Source: Antedon mediterranea
Lineage: Eukaryota > Echinodermata > Crinoidea > Comatulida > Antedonidae
Assembly (NCBI RefSeq): GCF_964355755.1
Contig: NC_092675.1
Coordinates: 2,142,312-2,206,311 of the forward strand
Reading direction: 5' to 3'
DNA length: 64,000 nt
The position numbers were made by a program, and so were the translations under genes. Below, piece after piece: positions 13,605 to 24,850 of this stretch. How positions within the stretch are numbered: position 1 is the first letter of the stretch; every line of letters begins with the position of its first letter. The notes below the pieces were generated by a model that had not been told where the DNA came from, ran no database searches, and worked only from the letters and a program-made list of their open reading frames with translations.

Positions 13605-16063
13605 GTTCGAACAATACCATGAAAGCCCCAGTGGTCTAATGGTTAGGACATCTGCATATCAAGCAGGCGGTCCGAGTTCGAGTCTCGGTTGGGGCGACTT
13701 TTTCTCATTCTCACAGATTTCCCCATCTTTATCGTTTCAAATTAATTAATTAAATTTCAGTATATCACCGGGCGGTTTAGAATTATTGTTCTTTGCCTCT
13801 TGTGTTTATATATATAAAAGTATCTCTTCGGAGATCCCGCCTCGTGAATAAAAATACTGAAAGATGAGGGCGTATCAATTTGATCTCTGTTGCGTATGCG
13901 TACAACTGAGGACAGGACTAGTGCTGTTCCGCCGTACCACGCCGAGAATGTTAAAGAGTCGTTATCCGATCGAGTTCGAACAATACCATGAAAGCCCCAG
14001 TGGTCTAATGGTTAGGACTAATTTCACTACAAGCATGTGTATGCGAGTTTGGTGTAATGGTTATGTAACAAGCCTTTCAATTAACAATAGCTTCAGTTGA
14101 CTAACAATAGAACAGCAACGCGAAAATCAAACGAGTGAATTTGAAAAGAAATAGGTTTTTTAAACTACTCGCATAAAAAAACGTGCACATTAAATCAAAT
14201 TATGTTTTAAATTTACAAATCACAAGTTATAACTCTTGCCTCTTGTACAAAAATGAAGTTTTTTGGACAAGTAGTTCTCGAGAAAATGCAATTTTAGTTT
14301 ATTTGTTACTTTAAGACTGCTCGCCGGCTTTTGGAAAATTCTTTCATATTTTTTAACACTAGCAGGTCTGAATAGTATACTAAAAAAGTGGTCCAGAATT
14401 GGGACCATGGTCCCAAATGGTCCCAAAATTTAATGGAATGGTCCTTGACCACATATCTATCCGTATATTTATCTATCCGTATATTATCTTGTAATTACTT
14501 TTTGAGTAATCCTGCTAACAAACAAACAAACAAACAAACAGACAAACACACGCGATCGATTACATGTACCTCCTTGGCGGAGGTAAATTACAGTTAATGA
14601 ATTAAAATAGTACATCTAGTATAACTGTAATACTATATGCATTACACTACTGTAAAACTTCCAAACTATGAACATCCACATTACATTATCAGTCTAGTTC
14701 ATGACCATTGTGTTAAAACTCAATTATTGATGAAAACAGCGAAGGTATTTGATATGCCGTCGCATAATGATTTTTAACATTACCGTTCGTGTTAGGTATC
14801 AAACCTAATGTTGAAGTATAATCCATTTCCGAGCAGTATTAATCGAATTCCATCTGATAAGATGATGTGTACCGTATTAAAAAGAGTAAAAAAGATTTAC
14901 ACGATGTTCTCTTAAAGACCTCTTAAGACTTACTACATTGTGATGTGTTTTTCAGTCAAGAATTCCCATTAGTGAGGAGTTACTGTTAAAAACGTTATAA
15001 TCTAAACTATCGTATTTTTTATTATTTTCATGATTTCTGTTCTGTATAGCTGCTGATGCTAGATCCACTACTCTCGAGCCTAGCAGTACAAATCCGCTTA
15101 GTAAGTATACTTTCCTGTCCTTTTCAACTCATTTCCTTCTACAATTTACATAATGATGTATTGTAGTACTATATATTTAATCCGACAAATTATAAATTGA
15201 TGACGTAAATCATTAGCGAGACATAGATCACGAATTAATGCAGTAGGCCTAGATAGCTCATATTAACTACAGTAGTTAAACGTCCACGTGTGGGGACATT
15301 ATGGGACGCGAGTCATCCTCGACATGTTTTGGTGGTTAATTCTATAAAGTATAGGCGACCACAACATGTTTGTAGGTCGTAAGTCCAGACGTCTTAAAAT
15401 AATCGAAAGCAACCTGGTAATTCGTCCTGGTGGAACTACAGATTGCTCCCACTAAGACGCAACGTAAGAATGTTACCGCAATACAAGTGATTTGACCAAT
15501 CGCAAAGCGATGGTGGATAACGCGTTGTGGGACAAATTACGTGCGTTGCGCTTACGGCACTGCGTTGCGTCGCGTCATACTGGGAACTAAGCTTTACCCA
15601 TTGTTGGATGGTTTACTTTATATTAGTCTAGTTTAATACAGTAATTTATATGGCCATTTTCGGCAATTGTTCTTACATATTTAAAACATCTGCCAAAACT
15701 ATTAAGTACAAAACCTATTCTTTTTTATATATTTTAGCCTCTTTGTATACATTTTTTTAAATATTAAAACATCGTTTTCTTTATAAATTAGCGACAGAGA
15801 AAATCCAGTATGTGAATCGCATAACGTCTGCACACGAATTAACAAAAGACTCTAAAGATACACCTGAAACATCATCTGGTGACGACGAATGGCTGAACGA
15901 GAATAAGACAGTGGTCATTTCTGTTATTGTCGGAGCATCACTACTTGTAGTCGGTTCGTTAGCTTTTGCATGCTATATTGCTCGTGTAAAGGATGACAAG
16001 ATTATTGAGCAAAATAAGATGACTTCCGTAAGAAAAACCGGAAACGAATACTTAGTAACATAG
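5815..16063 (+). CDS. type I membrane protein with fibronectin III-like domains
   Basis: Eleven exons join in frame to about 396 residues: 5815-5935, 8361-8477, 8842-8942, 9398-9454, 10033-10105, 10231-10281, 10598-10809, 11440-11499, 12314-12389, 15050-15100, 15792-16063. Every junction has GT-AG and matching phase. Exon 1 gives a signal peptide (hydrophobic core TVTLFIIALLF). The ectodomain has two FN3-like stretches: one around VWSTQLNASWAKPS, and a clearer one from ANVSWLQPLQLNPEYVLNGY to SYTVEVAAFV. It has several N-glycosylation sequons (NGT, NAS, NIT, NVS, NES). A Thr/Ser-rich stalk precedes one helix at about residues 346-369, then a 27-residue tail rich in Lys. I do not recognise a named orthologue. 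A cell-surface adhesion or receptor role is an inference from architecture. Introns hold the repeats listed separately and nothing else identifiable. Confidence 0.8.
6834..6881. repeat. degenerate (GACC)n microsatellite in intron 1
   Basis: A run of GACC/AACC tetramers (accgaccgaccaaccgaac...). Long frames on both strands here come from the repeat. Confidence 0.75.
7228..7650. repeat. minisatellite with about 28-bp unit, intron 1
   Basis: Roughly a dozen degenerate units built around CCCCGAGCTACAGATATCAG and TATCAGCAT. Two sub-types alternate: ACAGATATCAGTATCAGCAT and ACAGGGATCAGCTCAGCAT. The units are contiguous, so this is a satellite-like tandem array and not a spaced repeat array. Confidence 0.88.
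10457..10582. mobile_element. short MITE-like element in intron 6 (TTAAAGATAT...TTGTCCC family)
   Basis: The left end reads TTAAAGATATAGGCCTATAT then TGTCCCC. The right end, tgaaaaatacatctttaaa, is a partial inverted match (TTTAAAGATGTATTTT on the other strand). It abuts exon 7, so part of the element may supply that exon's branch or polypyrimidine region. Confidence 0.45.
11633..12090. repeat. recent tandem duplication, about 224 bp, intron 8
   Basis: Two units, 11633-11856 and 11857-12079, followed by the first bases of a third (cttcaagttct). They differ by little more than an indel in a T run and one or two bases near tatttatatat, so the duplication is young. No coding potential. Confidence 0.92.
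12809..13573. mobile_element. 765-bp non-autonomous DNA transposon with TIRs, intron 9
   Basis: The left end AGTCGACTCCGCCTAAGTCG is matched at the right end by its exact complement CGACTTAGGCGGAGTCGACT. Further inside are repeated TTCGACTTA and ACGCGAA words in both orientations, forming sub-terminal repeats. No transposase frame is present. The CAGT start and adjacent TA-rich flank would fit the Tc1/mariner-pogo superfamily, which is inference only. A (TA)n run touches the right end. Confidence 0.8.
13574..13600. repeat. (TA)n microsatellite
   Basis: An uninterrupted TA run between the transposon terminus and the tRNA-like gene. It may have grown from the TA target-site duplication. Confidence 0.9.
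13625..13696 (+). tRNA. tRNA-like gene, tRNA-Glu-like body with ATC anticodon
   Basis: It folds as a full cloverleaf. The acceptor GCCCCAG pairs with TTGGGGC (one G-T pair). The D arm is GTCT-AATGGTTA-GGAC, the anticodon stem TCTGC/GCAGG with loop ATATCAA, the variable loop CGGT, the T arm CCGAG-TTCGAGT-CTCGG, and the discriminator G. The D arm, variable loop and T arm resemble eukaryotic tRNA-Glu. The loop puts ATC at positions 34-36, which would read GAT (Asp); normal Asp tRNAs have GTC. A TTTTT Pol III stop follows at 13700. It could be a functional oddity, a tRNA pseudogene or part of a SINE. Confidence 0.7.
13970..14018 (+). pseudogene. duplicated 5' half of the tRNA-like gene with its leader
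   Basis: This copy repeats 13601-13649, including about 24 bases of leader (tcgagttcgaacaatacc) and the tRNA from GCCCCAG through the D arm, exactly 369 bases downstream. Similarity stops after GGTTAGGAC, so the anticodon and T arms are missing and it cannot fold as a tRNA. Confidence 0.8.
14388..14590 (+). mobile_element. 3' tail of a retroelement (candidate)
   Basis: The stretch ends with TTGAGTAATCCTGCTAAC, an (AAAC)n run and CCTCCTTGGCGGAGGTAA, a combination I associate with 3' tails of LINE or SINE copies in invertebrates. No coding part is present. The class is not certain. Confidence 0.35.
15447..15600. mobile_element. short inverted-repeat element in intron 10
   Basis: The left end GCTCCCACTAAGACGCAACG is matched imperfectly by the complement of the right end (tgcgttgcgtcgcgtcatactgg). 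The interior has GTGATTTGACCAATCGC, which recurs near 3.05 kb. It looks like a MITE of about 155 bp. Confidence 0.5.
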
Positions 16064-16101
16064 TCACAGCTATTGTTTAATCATGTGTATTTACAAAATT
16101 T

Positions 16102-16220
16102 AAAGCTCTGTGTACACTATCAAACTAGATTGACAAAAAAATCTGCCCTCCAAAAATTGAGTGATATACCTAAATATAGTAGTGATATGACATCATGTGC
16201 ATATATGGACACATCAAATG
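16102..16220. mobile_element. MITE copy B, degenerate
   Basis: It starts AAAGCTCTGTGTACACTATC, then CAAACTAGATTGACAAAAAA and GTAGTGATATGACATCATG, as in the other copies. Its CArG-like core is mutated (GCATATATGG) and the right terminal repeat is lost. Confidence 0.65.
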
Positions 16221-17731
16221 GACAAAACAACGTTTTAGACTAAAATAAGTCCCTATACCAAATATCATTACCCATAACTCAAACTAAATATGGCGGATAC
16301 AAGAATTTCAAAATAGGCGGAAACAGAGCATAAATATAGTGAAACGATGTGTTATATTTTGTTTTATAATGTTCGAAACTTAGGGGGAGGGAGGGTGGGA
16401 GTGTGACATACGATGATCACATAAGGTCAATTGCAAGAAAACGAAACGCCAACTAATGATACAGTCGTTAACTTAAGTAAAAAGAAGCATCGATATGTCC
16501 GTATAAGCTCTCGTTGAAAGTCCACTGTATTCCACTAGGTGAATATACTACCTAATACCTAATAATATCACAACTTACTATATTTTGTACATGTAAATGT
16601 GCAGTTGTGATGGTTATAAGCCAGTTGTTTTCATTATTATACAGTACAGGTGTAATTAAATATTAGCTTTACTCGTTTTGTAAAATATTTATGTTTGAAT
16701 TCTACCTCAGAGAGGTAATGGGGCGACTATCGAGTCGAAAAGTCATTAGCGTCATTACTATTTTGTACATAGTTTGTTATGTTAAGATTATTCTTGTACA
16801 TAATTATTTATATTACATATTTATTGTATGTTACAACAACTGTTGTTATGCCGAGTACGGTGTTTAAACACATTGAAAGCTCCGATGGTCTATTTTCTCA
16901 TCTATTTATCTATATCCGTTTTAAAAATAATTAATATTATGCATATTGTTACAAATGCATAATCGAAAAAAGGAATTATAATGTAGAGGGCGGATGTACA
17001 TCATTTTTTCATTAGAGTTGGCACAAGTTTCCAAGTTGTTTCATTTTGTCAGAGCCATAATATTTAAATTTATATATAATATAGCTGTACATTTTGTTAT
17101 AGTGTACGCCCTCATTACGTTCAAATACGCGCACACTTTAATCTTTTTATATACTATTACACTACAACAAAACTTTCAATTCAATCTGTCTCTAAGTTTA
17201 CACTATTCGACTATTCGTATTTGATGACAGAAGTTTATCGACATCCAAAAGCATTATTGTAGGCCTATTGGTTCTAGTTTCCGTTGGCAAATCCTTTGTC
17301 GTGTCAATAGGATTGTCTGGTCAACAAATTACCATTAATTACTAATGTATGTTTATTTATTACTTATTGTACATAAGCATAATTAAAGAAATATTTAAGT
17401 AATTAGTAATTTATATTTCTTGAATGTTAAATAAATCGAATTATAGAGCGTGTATATTTGGCACATTATCATGTTCTTGTCCTTAAAATGGACCCGATAT
17501 GGATTTTCGATTGGGGAGGGGGGCTTTTAGGTGTACAGAAACTAGAAGGTAAGTATATTTTTACAAAATATAAATTCTCCATTTTTTTTTGGGGGGGGGG
17601 GGGGGAGTAAGCCCGCCCAAAGAAGAAATGTTTCTAAAAAACAATATTCCTTATTAAATATACATATGGTTTTTTTTCTATTTATGAGAAAATTGTAAAT
17701 AAAAAAAGTACTAAAAATACACGTTCGCATT

Positions 17732-17816
17732 TGGCTAGGCCTAGTCTACCTGGCTTAGGCCTAGTCTAGCTGGCTAGGCCTCTAGTCTAGCTGGCTAGGC
17801 CTAGTCTAGCTGGCTT
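17732..17816. repeat. GGCCTA-rich tandem repeat, about four units
   Basis: Units of about 20 bases of the form CTAGGCCTAGTCTAGCTGGC, each containing the TAGGCCTA palindrome or a near variant. Confidence 0.85.
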
Positions 17817-18576
17817 AATAGGCCTATTTAGCGAATTTGTATTCTAAATAAAATAATATAAAATAAACACGAATTTATATAAATATTTTATAATAACTAT
17901 TTACTTATAAATACACGTGTATTTATTTAAGTAAATATGATTGTAAAAACCATATTCTTATGTGAAAATATAAACTTTTCTTACCTGGCCGTCTAGTTTG
18001 TCTAGGCCTGTATTTAATTATCCTGATAGCAATATCAATCCATTCTTCAAGGCTAAGAACGTTTCTTGCAGGCGAATTATTTCTTTCGCTACATGCCCTA
18101 GTTTCACATGGTTATCCGCTCCACGCCGCGTGGTCAAATTTTCTTTAAAATCCCTCGAGCATCAATTAGCGGTTTTTACTTATTGTGCGATCATTTTACA
18201 ACAAATTAAAACAATTCATCTATTTTCAAATGATATTTATGAAATATTTTCTGATTGCAAAATTGCGTCGTTTCCATATTTCGCAAGAAAATTTACCCCT
18301 TGACCTCATAGTTTTATCTTCCAGTCGCTAGAGGACTTGGAAGTTTTATTGAATATCTGTAAACTGCGTGTCGACTTTTCTCGTCATTGGAGCGTCATTC
18401 TAACGACTGAAGCATTCTCTACTTCTCTACGGAGCGCCATTTATGCCTTTATTAATAAATAATAAAAATAGTACTACGGTAACTGCTCAAGTGGACCCAA
18501 TTCAGCACCAAGAAAACACAGTGATAAACAAGAAATATTTCTCACAAAAAACGCTGCTCGCTTATTGACGTAACAG

Positions 18577-20477
18577 TTTTAAAGATATAGGCCTATTGTC
18601 CCTCTGAAAAATATTTTTTATTTCAAATTTGTTTTTGAATGTGTCATTTTTATTGTCACATAAGTTATTTTACCTGAAAAAATGTAATTAAAAGCAAAAA
18701 ATACTTCAATTGTCTGTCAGACAATGTGGTTTTTGAGTTATAATAATTAAACGTTTCTTTTCTCTTTTTATGATGTGAATTTTGTTACAGAAGTGAATAA
18801 CTTTGATATGAAACAGACTCAATTTAGTTTATTTTATTGCTAAGGTCAAGTCTGGGGGTCACTTCATCACACCTTAGATACTTCAAGTGTGAAGTATCAT
18901 ATTACAAACAAACACTTTCATGGACTGTTTTGATAATAATTCAATGATTATCTGACAGCGAAATACAGTATTGTCATGGGACTCATAAATACCAGAAATG
19001 CAGCTGGTACCTATAAATTATAGTCGAGTTTCCATTTTAGCAAAAATGTCAAAGTGTAGTACTATAACTGCTGCTTGATTTCATCTAATATATGAGTCAT
19101 CTCATGTGACGTAGCGGGCTAGAGCAGCAGCGTGAAAATAGAAATAAGTCACTACTTTTAATATTGTTTCGGTTGATAAGATAGTTATGACGTAATGATG
19201 AATTACGTAATACACGTATAAATAGACTATTATCAGCTGTTAAGTCATGTACTACTTTGTAGCGTAATGGGTAATGCTCAGGTTTGAGTGCTCTCAGCTC
19301 TAGTAGATTGGGTTCGAACCTCTAAAGATTTTTTTTTATGAAAAAAATTATGAATAATCTTTATCTTTTATTTTGAAAGAGAGATATTTTGAGGGCTGTA
19401 AATGTCAGGCCTAAACAAGTGAACCTTTTTTAAAAATCAGAAACAACGTTGCATGGCATTATTTTCCATTAAATAGACTGCCATAAAACCTCGAGAATAA
19501 GCTCATGTGCTCCTTCATTTTTAGTACTCTTGGGTGGGCTTTTTTCCACATTACTTTTGCAAACTAAACTTTAGGGGAGCTGCTAGGTTCCCGCCCGGAA
19601 AATGTTTTATTTACATGATTTGAACAATTTTCTAATGTAAAGATTAACAACATCAAAATTAAATAGTGTGGTGTGTTGACCGCCGATGATAACATACCAT
19701 CTTCCCCATAATACACATGAACAAACTCATTTGCATAACAACGCACGGCATACCAAACTGTTTAAAATGAACTGCAAGGTCCCCGGAACTGACATCTATT
19801 ATTTTTTCAAACATATATAAGAATCTTCAGTATCCCACCATGGTTGGGACTGAGCAAAGACAATTTTTGAAAAATAGAGCTGCATAGGTTCCCGCCCGAC
19901 AAAATGGCACTTTACATGATTTGAAATTATAATATGAAAAAAACTATATACGACTCACAAGGACAATAGAGCTTGTCCCCGGAAAGTGCCCCTATTCATT
20001 GAAATATGAAATTAAATCTCTCTAAATTAAGTCTCCGGTACTAGCCCACCATGGTTGGGGCAGAGCTAATAATGAAAATAGAGCCCAGAATTGCAATTAT
20101 ACTTATTACTATACATAATCACCTATGATAATTATGATTATTAAATGTTAAAAATTCAACTATCCAGACGCGACTTCAACATTTTAGGTGTGGTTTTCTA
20201 CTTTAAAAACTTGACTTCGTATATGCCTAAGGTATAGCTCGGCGGCGGAATTAGTCTAAGCTTCGAAACTGGTCTAGAAATTGCGAATGACTAACAATAT
20301 CATCTTTCCCACTATGAACTATCTTTAACCATTTATTTTGTCTTTTTTTAAACATTAGTTTTCGGGTTTGTTTCTACGGAAGTGATTAACTTTATTAAAA
20401 CTACAAAAAAATCTAAGTCAAAGTCTGATTTAATGAACCTTCATTTTCCATATTTATGGGGGACAATACATCTTTAA
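18577..20477. mobile_element. inverted pair of TTAAAGATAT...TTGTCCC ends (candidate 1.9-kb element)
   Basis: The left end TTTTAAAGATATAGGCCTAT then TGTCCC is matched in inverse by GGGGGACAATACATCTTTAA at 20458-20477. Sub-terminal words also match (agaagtgaataactttgat near 18.79 kb; ggaagtgattaactttatt near 20.38 kb, both in the same orientation). It could be one element or two nested or neighbouring copies. No transposase frame is visible inside. Confidence 0.4.
19255..19338 (+). repeat. tRNA-derived (SINE-like) sequence
   Basis: An A-box-like TAGCGTAATGGGTAATGC and a B-box GGGTTCGAACC lie about 50 bases apart and are followed by a T run. The T stem is poor and I cannot close an acceptor stem, so it is called tRNA-derived rather than a tRNA gene. 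Confidence 0.4.
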
Positions 20478-21830
20478 TGATGACGTTGTCGACTTGTTTT
20501 CTTTTATTTTCATAATAAATCATAAATATGATACATATACTTTAAGGGTTATATTGATATAAGCTAAATACGTTTATCAGGTAAAAATTAACGTCAATTT
20601 TCGGCGAGTTCCTATAGATTTTCAATTTCAAAAAACTTTTTTTATTTCGGAAATATCATCCATATTAATAAACAGAAAAAGAAAAATCGTATAAAACTCT
20701 AAACTTAAGCATTATATGCAGCCTTGAATTTTAAATAGGGGATTGGATGCGTAGGCACCAAATATTTGAGCGACAGGCCCCCATCGGGTGGGGTCTTTGG
20801 TGAAGCGAGTTTAGGTAATTGCTCGCAAGATGGTTCATTTGACCAAGGTAAATATCTCGTGCAATAAATTCGAGTAGGCTACAGTACACTTTCATAAAAC
20901 AATATAATTTAAATCTGAGGCCCCGTCGTCGTTGGTAAACAGCTCAGAATGTTCGTTTCACAAAGAATGAGAAGAAAATGAATGCATTTATTTATTTGTA
21001 AATAATGAGTGATTAGTTTCTTTTTATTGTTGACTATGGATGATGATTGTATGATGGCAGCTACATTGTGATTATTATTATGACACGGAATGTGATTTGA
21101 TCTTCAAAATACTAGTTTGCAATATTGTAAGGCACTGCAGTTTATATATGATAATCTGAGAGAGAACTGTAAACGGTACGGTAGCCTACAATAATCTAAT
21201 TTCCGATACCAGATTAGGTATTTATTTTATTTATTTTTTTATTTATTTATTTTATGTCTTTAGGCAATGTGGCCAAGGATTACCAATAGTGAATTAATCA
21301 CTGTCCTATCAGATAGGTGGTAATCCCCCTGATACGAGTGAGTGAAAATTATCTTTACAAATAAAGTGTCTTCTTGTACAACGAAAAAATGTAAGACACG
21401 ATTTTTGAATGACATGTTTCTTCAAACTGGTAGAAGGTGTCAACAAGAAAGTTTATTTTTTTAATTCATTCAATTTTAATCAAATTCGATTGTCGTCTTA
21501 TTACCAGGAGAGATTACATTTTGAATTGTAGGTGCATACGGTTAGTGAAACATTCCTCGACATGAACATAAAAACATTTTTTTAAACAGCTTTAAAAACA
21601 GTTTTTCTCAAATCTTGTTCTTGTTGAAAATAAAACCAATGCAACGCAGAAAAATAGTGGACAACAGTATACAAAGGTGTTTGTATAGTGAAGGGAAGCA
21701 GTAGTTGTGAGGTCTTCTCATATAGTTCATTTGACCATTCACACTCTGTCATACGTACAGTATGCCTCTGTATTCCCTTTGTACATCTTTTAGTAGATAC
21801 ATGTGGTACTACCCTCGCTCCTTTTATTTC

Positions 21831-23485
21831 TCAAACAAGCGTTGATAACTGACTTCCATCTAGCAGATCTAACGTCGACACATGGTTTCCATTCATAATT
21901 GGCGACTTTTCAACGGTAGTAGACGTACCAGGATTTGAAAACAATTCGTGTTCATTGAGACTGAAACCAGCAATTGCTGAACGCTCCTCCTTACGCCATA
22001 CGTAAATGGTTCGACAAACATTGAAGATGACAATTATGCAACCAACTACGAGAAACCCTGTTGACAGGGACGCAGGAACTACACGGAATTCCAAGAATAT
22101 GTAAGCTGAAAATGCTGAAAACAATAACATAAATTATTAATATAGTTCCAAAGACAAATTACTTGAAAAATGACAATGCTGTGGGTATCAGTGGCTGGAT
22201 CTAGACGGAGATACAAAATAAAATAAGCAACAAGCTAAATCAAACGATAAAGTAAAAATTAGCAGAGCTTTCGGGCAACACTAGCCCTTCGTTAATGCAA
22301 TTATTAATATACGTATACAGTATGCAATTTAATATGAGTTATCAATAGCAGAACTTGAAGGATACTTGAATATCTGCGCATACAATCAAATCGTTTCAGT
22401 ATTCCAAAAAACTATAAAGCATAACATTAAACACCAAGTTTTCTTCAAAGCGTATAATCAGATATCAATAACATGGTTTTACTCACCAAGCAAAAACGTG
22501 GGGATTGAAATAAAAAAAGCTCCAAGACCAAGAAAACGTGCACCAGACAATGACTGCATAAACTTATACGATCTGCAAAAGTTAAATTTCAAACAATTCA
22601 TATCATAAAAAATTGAAGACAAATGCTATTGTTGTAACGTGAGAGGAGAAATGTGATATCATTGATATTTGATAGCATAAAGCATTTTATTTCCGTCAAT
22701 TACTTTTTGCTAAACGGTCATGACAATAAGAACGAGGAAACATAAGGTATTTAATGCGATTTCAATACAAAACATTTTAGTTAATAATAATGACCTTTAT
22801 GAGTAATTTACTTGGTTTTGATTGTAGCAAAAGTAAGATTACAACAATCAACATATAATCAACTATTATTAGACATTAAAGAGAAACAAAAACAGAATAT
22901 TACGAAGAAAGAAATATAGAAGATGTATAAAAAAATGTAATTGATATAAACTGAATGAAAGAAGGTGGTGGTTAACCAGGAAAGATAAAAAAAATTATAG
23001 ACATAGGCCTATGCATATATACAAGTTTTTATCGGTACATACCGGTCTTCTCCTTGTGGTAAATTCAAAACCTTGGCTCCAAAATACGCCTGAACTGCAC
23101 AGACTAAAGCGCTACTTATACTCAACATCACTGCAAAACTTGTCAGAACAATGCAAGAGTCTAGAATCGCATCGTAGATGATTTCATTAAGAACGTGAGT
23201 CTCGGCGTTTTCTTTATACACATCGTATCCACTTTGTTTATTTACCAGTTGAAATATTAACAAGATTGAGAAAATCGTACAGAAAATGGATACAATACTT
23301 AGAACACCAAGAGCTGCTAGAGTCTTGCTCACGCCACTGCCTTTATTATTAGCCAATGTAAACCTTGATAGACTTACGCTACCGGTGTTGATGTCTAGAT
23401 GTCCACTTCGATTCATTTTTCTATGTAATGCGTTATTCCCAGATATAAAGAATGGCATAATATTAAACCGAGGCAGGACTGGCAT
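21831..23485 (-). CDS. four-pass membrane protein, TMEM221-like
   Basis: Three coding exons on the minus strand, 23043-23485, 22487-22572 and 21831-22114, join in phase to about 270 residues. Four hydrophobic segments appear: SIVSIFCTIFSILLIFQL, SCIVLTSFAVMLSISSALV, GARFLGLGAFFISIPTFLLA, and SLSTGFLVVGCIIVIFNV followed by YVWRKEER. The middle exon uses the acceptor just upstream of ATCGTATAAG. The nearer AG would break the frame. The size, four helices, the ARFLG-like third helix and the VWR motif after helix four suggest TMEM221; this rests on memory of the family and is tentative. Function is unknown; it is presumably in the plasma or an internal membrane. An alternative start exists at the second Met (MPFFISG). 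Confidence 0.72.
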
Positions 23486-24244
23486 TGAACAGTTTTATAA
23501 AGTGTTTGCTGTAACCAAATTCGAGACGAACTTGCTTATCTAATTAACTACTGCACTTGTTTTTGAGTTTCCTGCACTTGAATAGATGGGAAATCCCATG
23601 TTGCAACTTATATTTTCCAGTCGGAAGTGAGATATGCCATGTAAAAAAATAAGATTCCAATTGTTCAGCAGGATAAGACCCAAGAGTGACCTGAAATTAA
23701 AAATACAAAAATCTAGTGCACATTTCAGATTGGTTGAAGCAATATCCTTATAAGGATATGAGTATAAAGATACCAAACATTATTCTTTGTTCACGCGAAT
23801 GTTACAAATGCATTTGGAATGCCAATACAACATACAATCAAAATAAAGGCCTAGATTTATGAAATCATAATATATAGTGCTAATGACAGGGTATAAACAG
23901 CTGGGTTAAGATGACAACTTCCTCAACTGGGAGATGTTGACAAAGTTATGGTACACTTCATGTATGAATGATATAGGCCTAATCGCACATTGCATAAATA
24001 TTGCTTTAACATCTACTTATTTACTGTGGTAGTAGTAACAGTCAATAAAAAATACTTTACACATTTTTCAAAACTTTTAGTAGAGCATAATATTGCACCA
24101 AAGCATTCAATAAACCACTTTGCCATTTAATTACTGTATATTAAAACCAAACACAAAACATTTACTAGGAATTTAATAAATTCTTATATTTAAAATATCG
24201 CATGTATCATGGTTAAATAAATAAAAATGTTATTTACTCAACAG

Positions 24245-24850
24245 TAACATATAGTTTAGAATTCCATTGTTTAGGCCGTGACAAGAGTCATTGTTGGCAA
24301 AGTAAAGAAAATGTAATGTTATTGTAAAATATTCTAAAATAACCATACTATCATGGAAAAAATACCCAAAATACACTCATCTGAGCATCGAGAATTAAGT
24401 TATTTCTCGATGATCTGAGCAAGATGTTAAAAAAAAAACACAGACAATAAAAACAAACAGACTACGCCAACTATTTCCTGTAAATAATAAAGTAAAAATC
24501 AGGCATTAGGGCCTACGTACCAACTACCATAACTATGTGTTATTTATGATATACAATATTTACCAGTTCTCCAATATTAAACAATTTAATACAAATAAAA
24601 AAGAAACCTAGAAAACTGTAGAATTTATTGATGATTTATTATACTGTATCAAACGATATTTATCGGCATTTACCAATTTTTTTTGATGATATGGTTCAAA
24701 AGATCAGCATTCTAGAACTCACGCAACGATCAGGAGTGTTAATTGCCATGCCTATAAAGAACCTATTATTGAGTTACCAAAACATTCCTTCGCAACAATA
24801 ACTCTTGTCACGGCCTAAACAATTATGGAATTCTAAACTATATTATGTTA
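24245..24850. mobile_element. 606-bp inverted-repeat element
   Basis: The left arm TAGTTTAGAATTCCATTGTT then TAGGCCGTGACAAGAGT is matched by the complement of the right arm (ACTCTTGTCACGGCCTAAAC then AATTATGGAATTCTAAACTA). The arms are about 50 bases with a few mismatches. The interior is AT-rich with no coding frame, so it is a MITE or a foldback element. Confidence 0.75.

Larger units (their letters stand above)
16064..21830. other. intergenic region, FN3 gene to TMEM221-like gene (convergent)
   Basis: The first part must contain the 3' UTR of the FN3 gene; AATAAA-like signals are plentiful and the end is not defined. It then holds a degenerate MITE copy at 16.1 kb, a poly-G run near 17.59 kb, a GGCCTA-rich tandem repeat at 17.73 kb, a pair of inverted element ends at 18.58 and 20.46 kb, a tRNA-like piece at 19.26 kb, and imperfect repeats at 19.56-20.1 kb. 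I found no convincing exon. Confidence 0.6.

Noticed and set aside
22509-22553. Shorter version of the TMEM221-like middle exon using the nearer AG (tatgcag)
   Set aside because: It breaks the reading frame with the preceding exon; the acceptor 19 bases further upstream keeps all three exons in phase.
22366-22608. 80-residue plus-strand frame
   Set aside because: Antisense to the middle exon and introns of the TMEM221-like gene; the minus strand has matching splice sites and phase.
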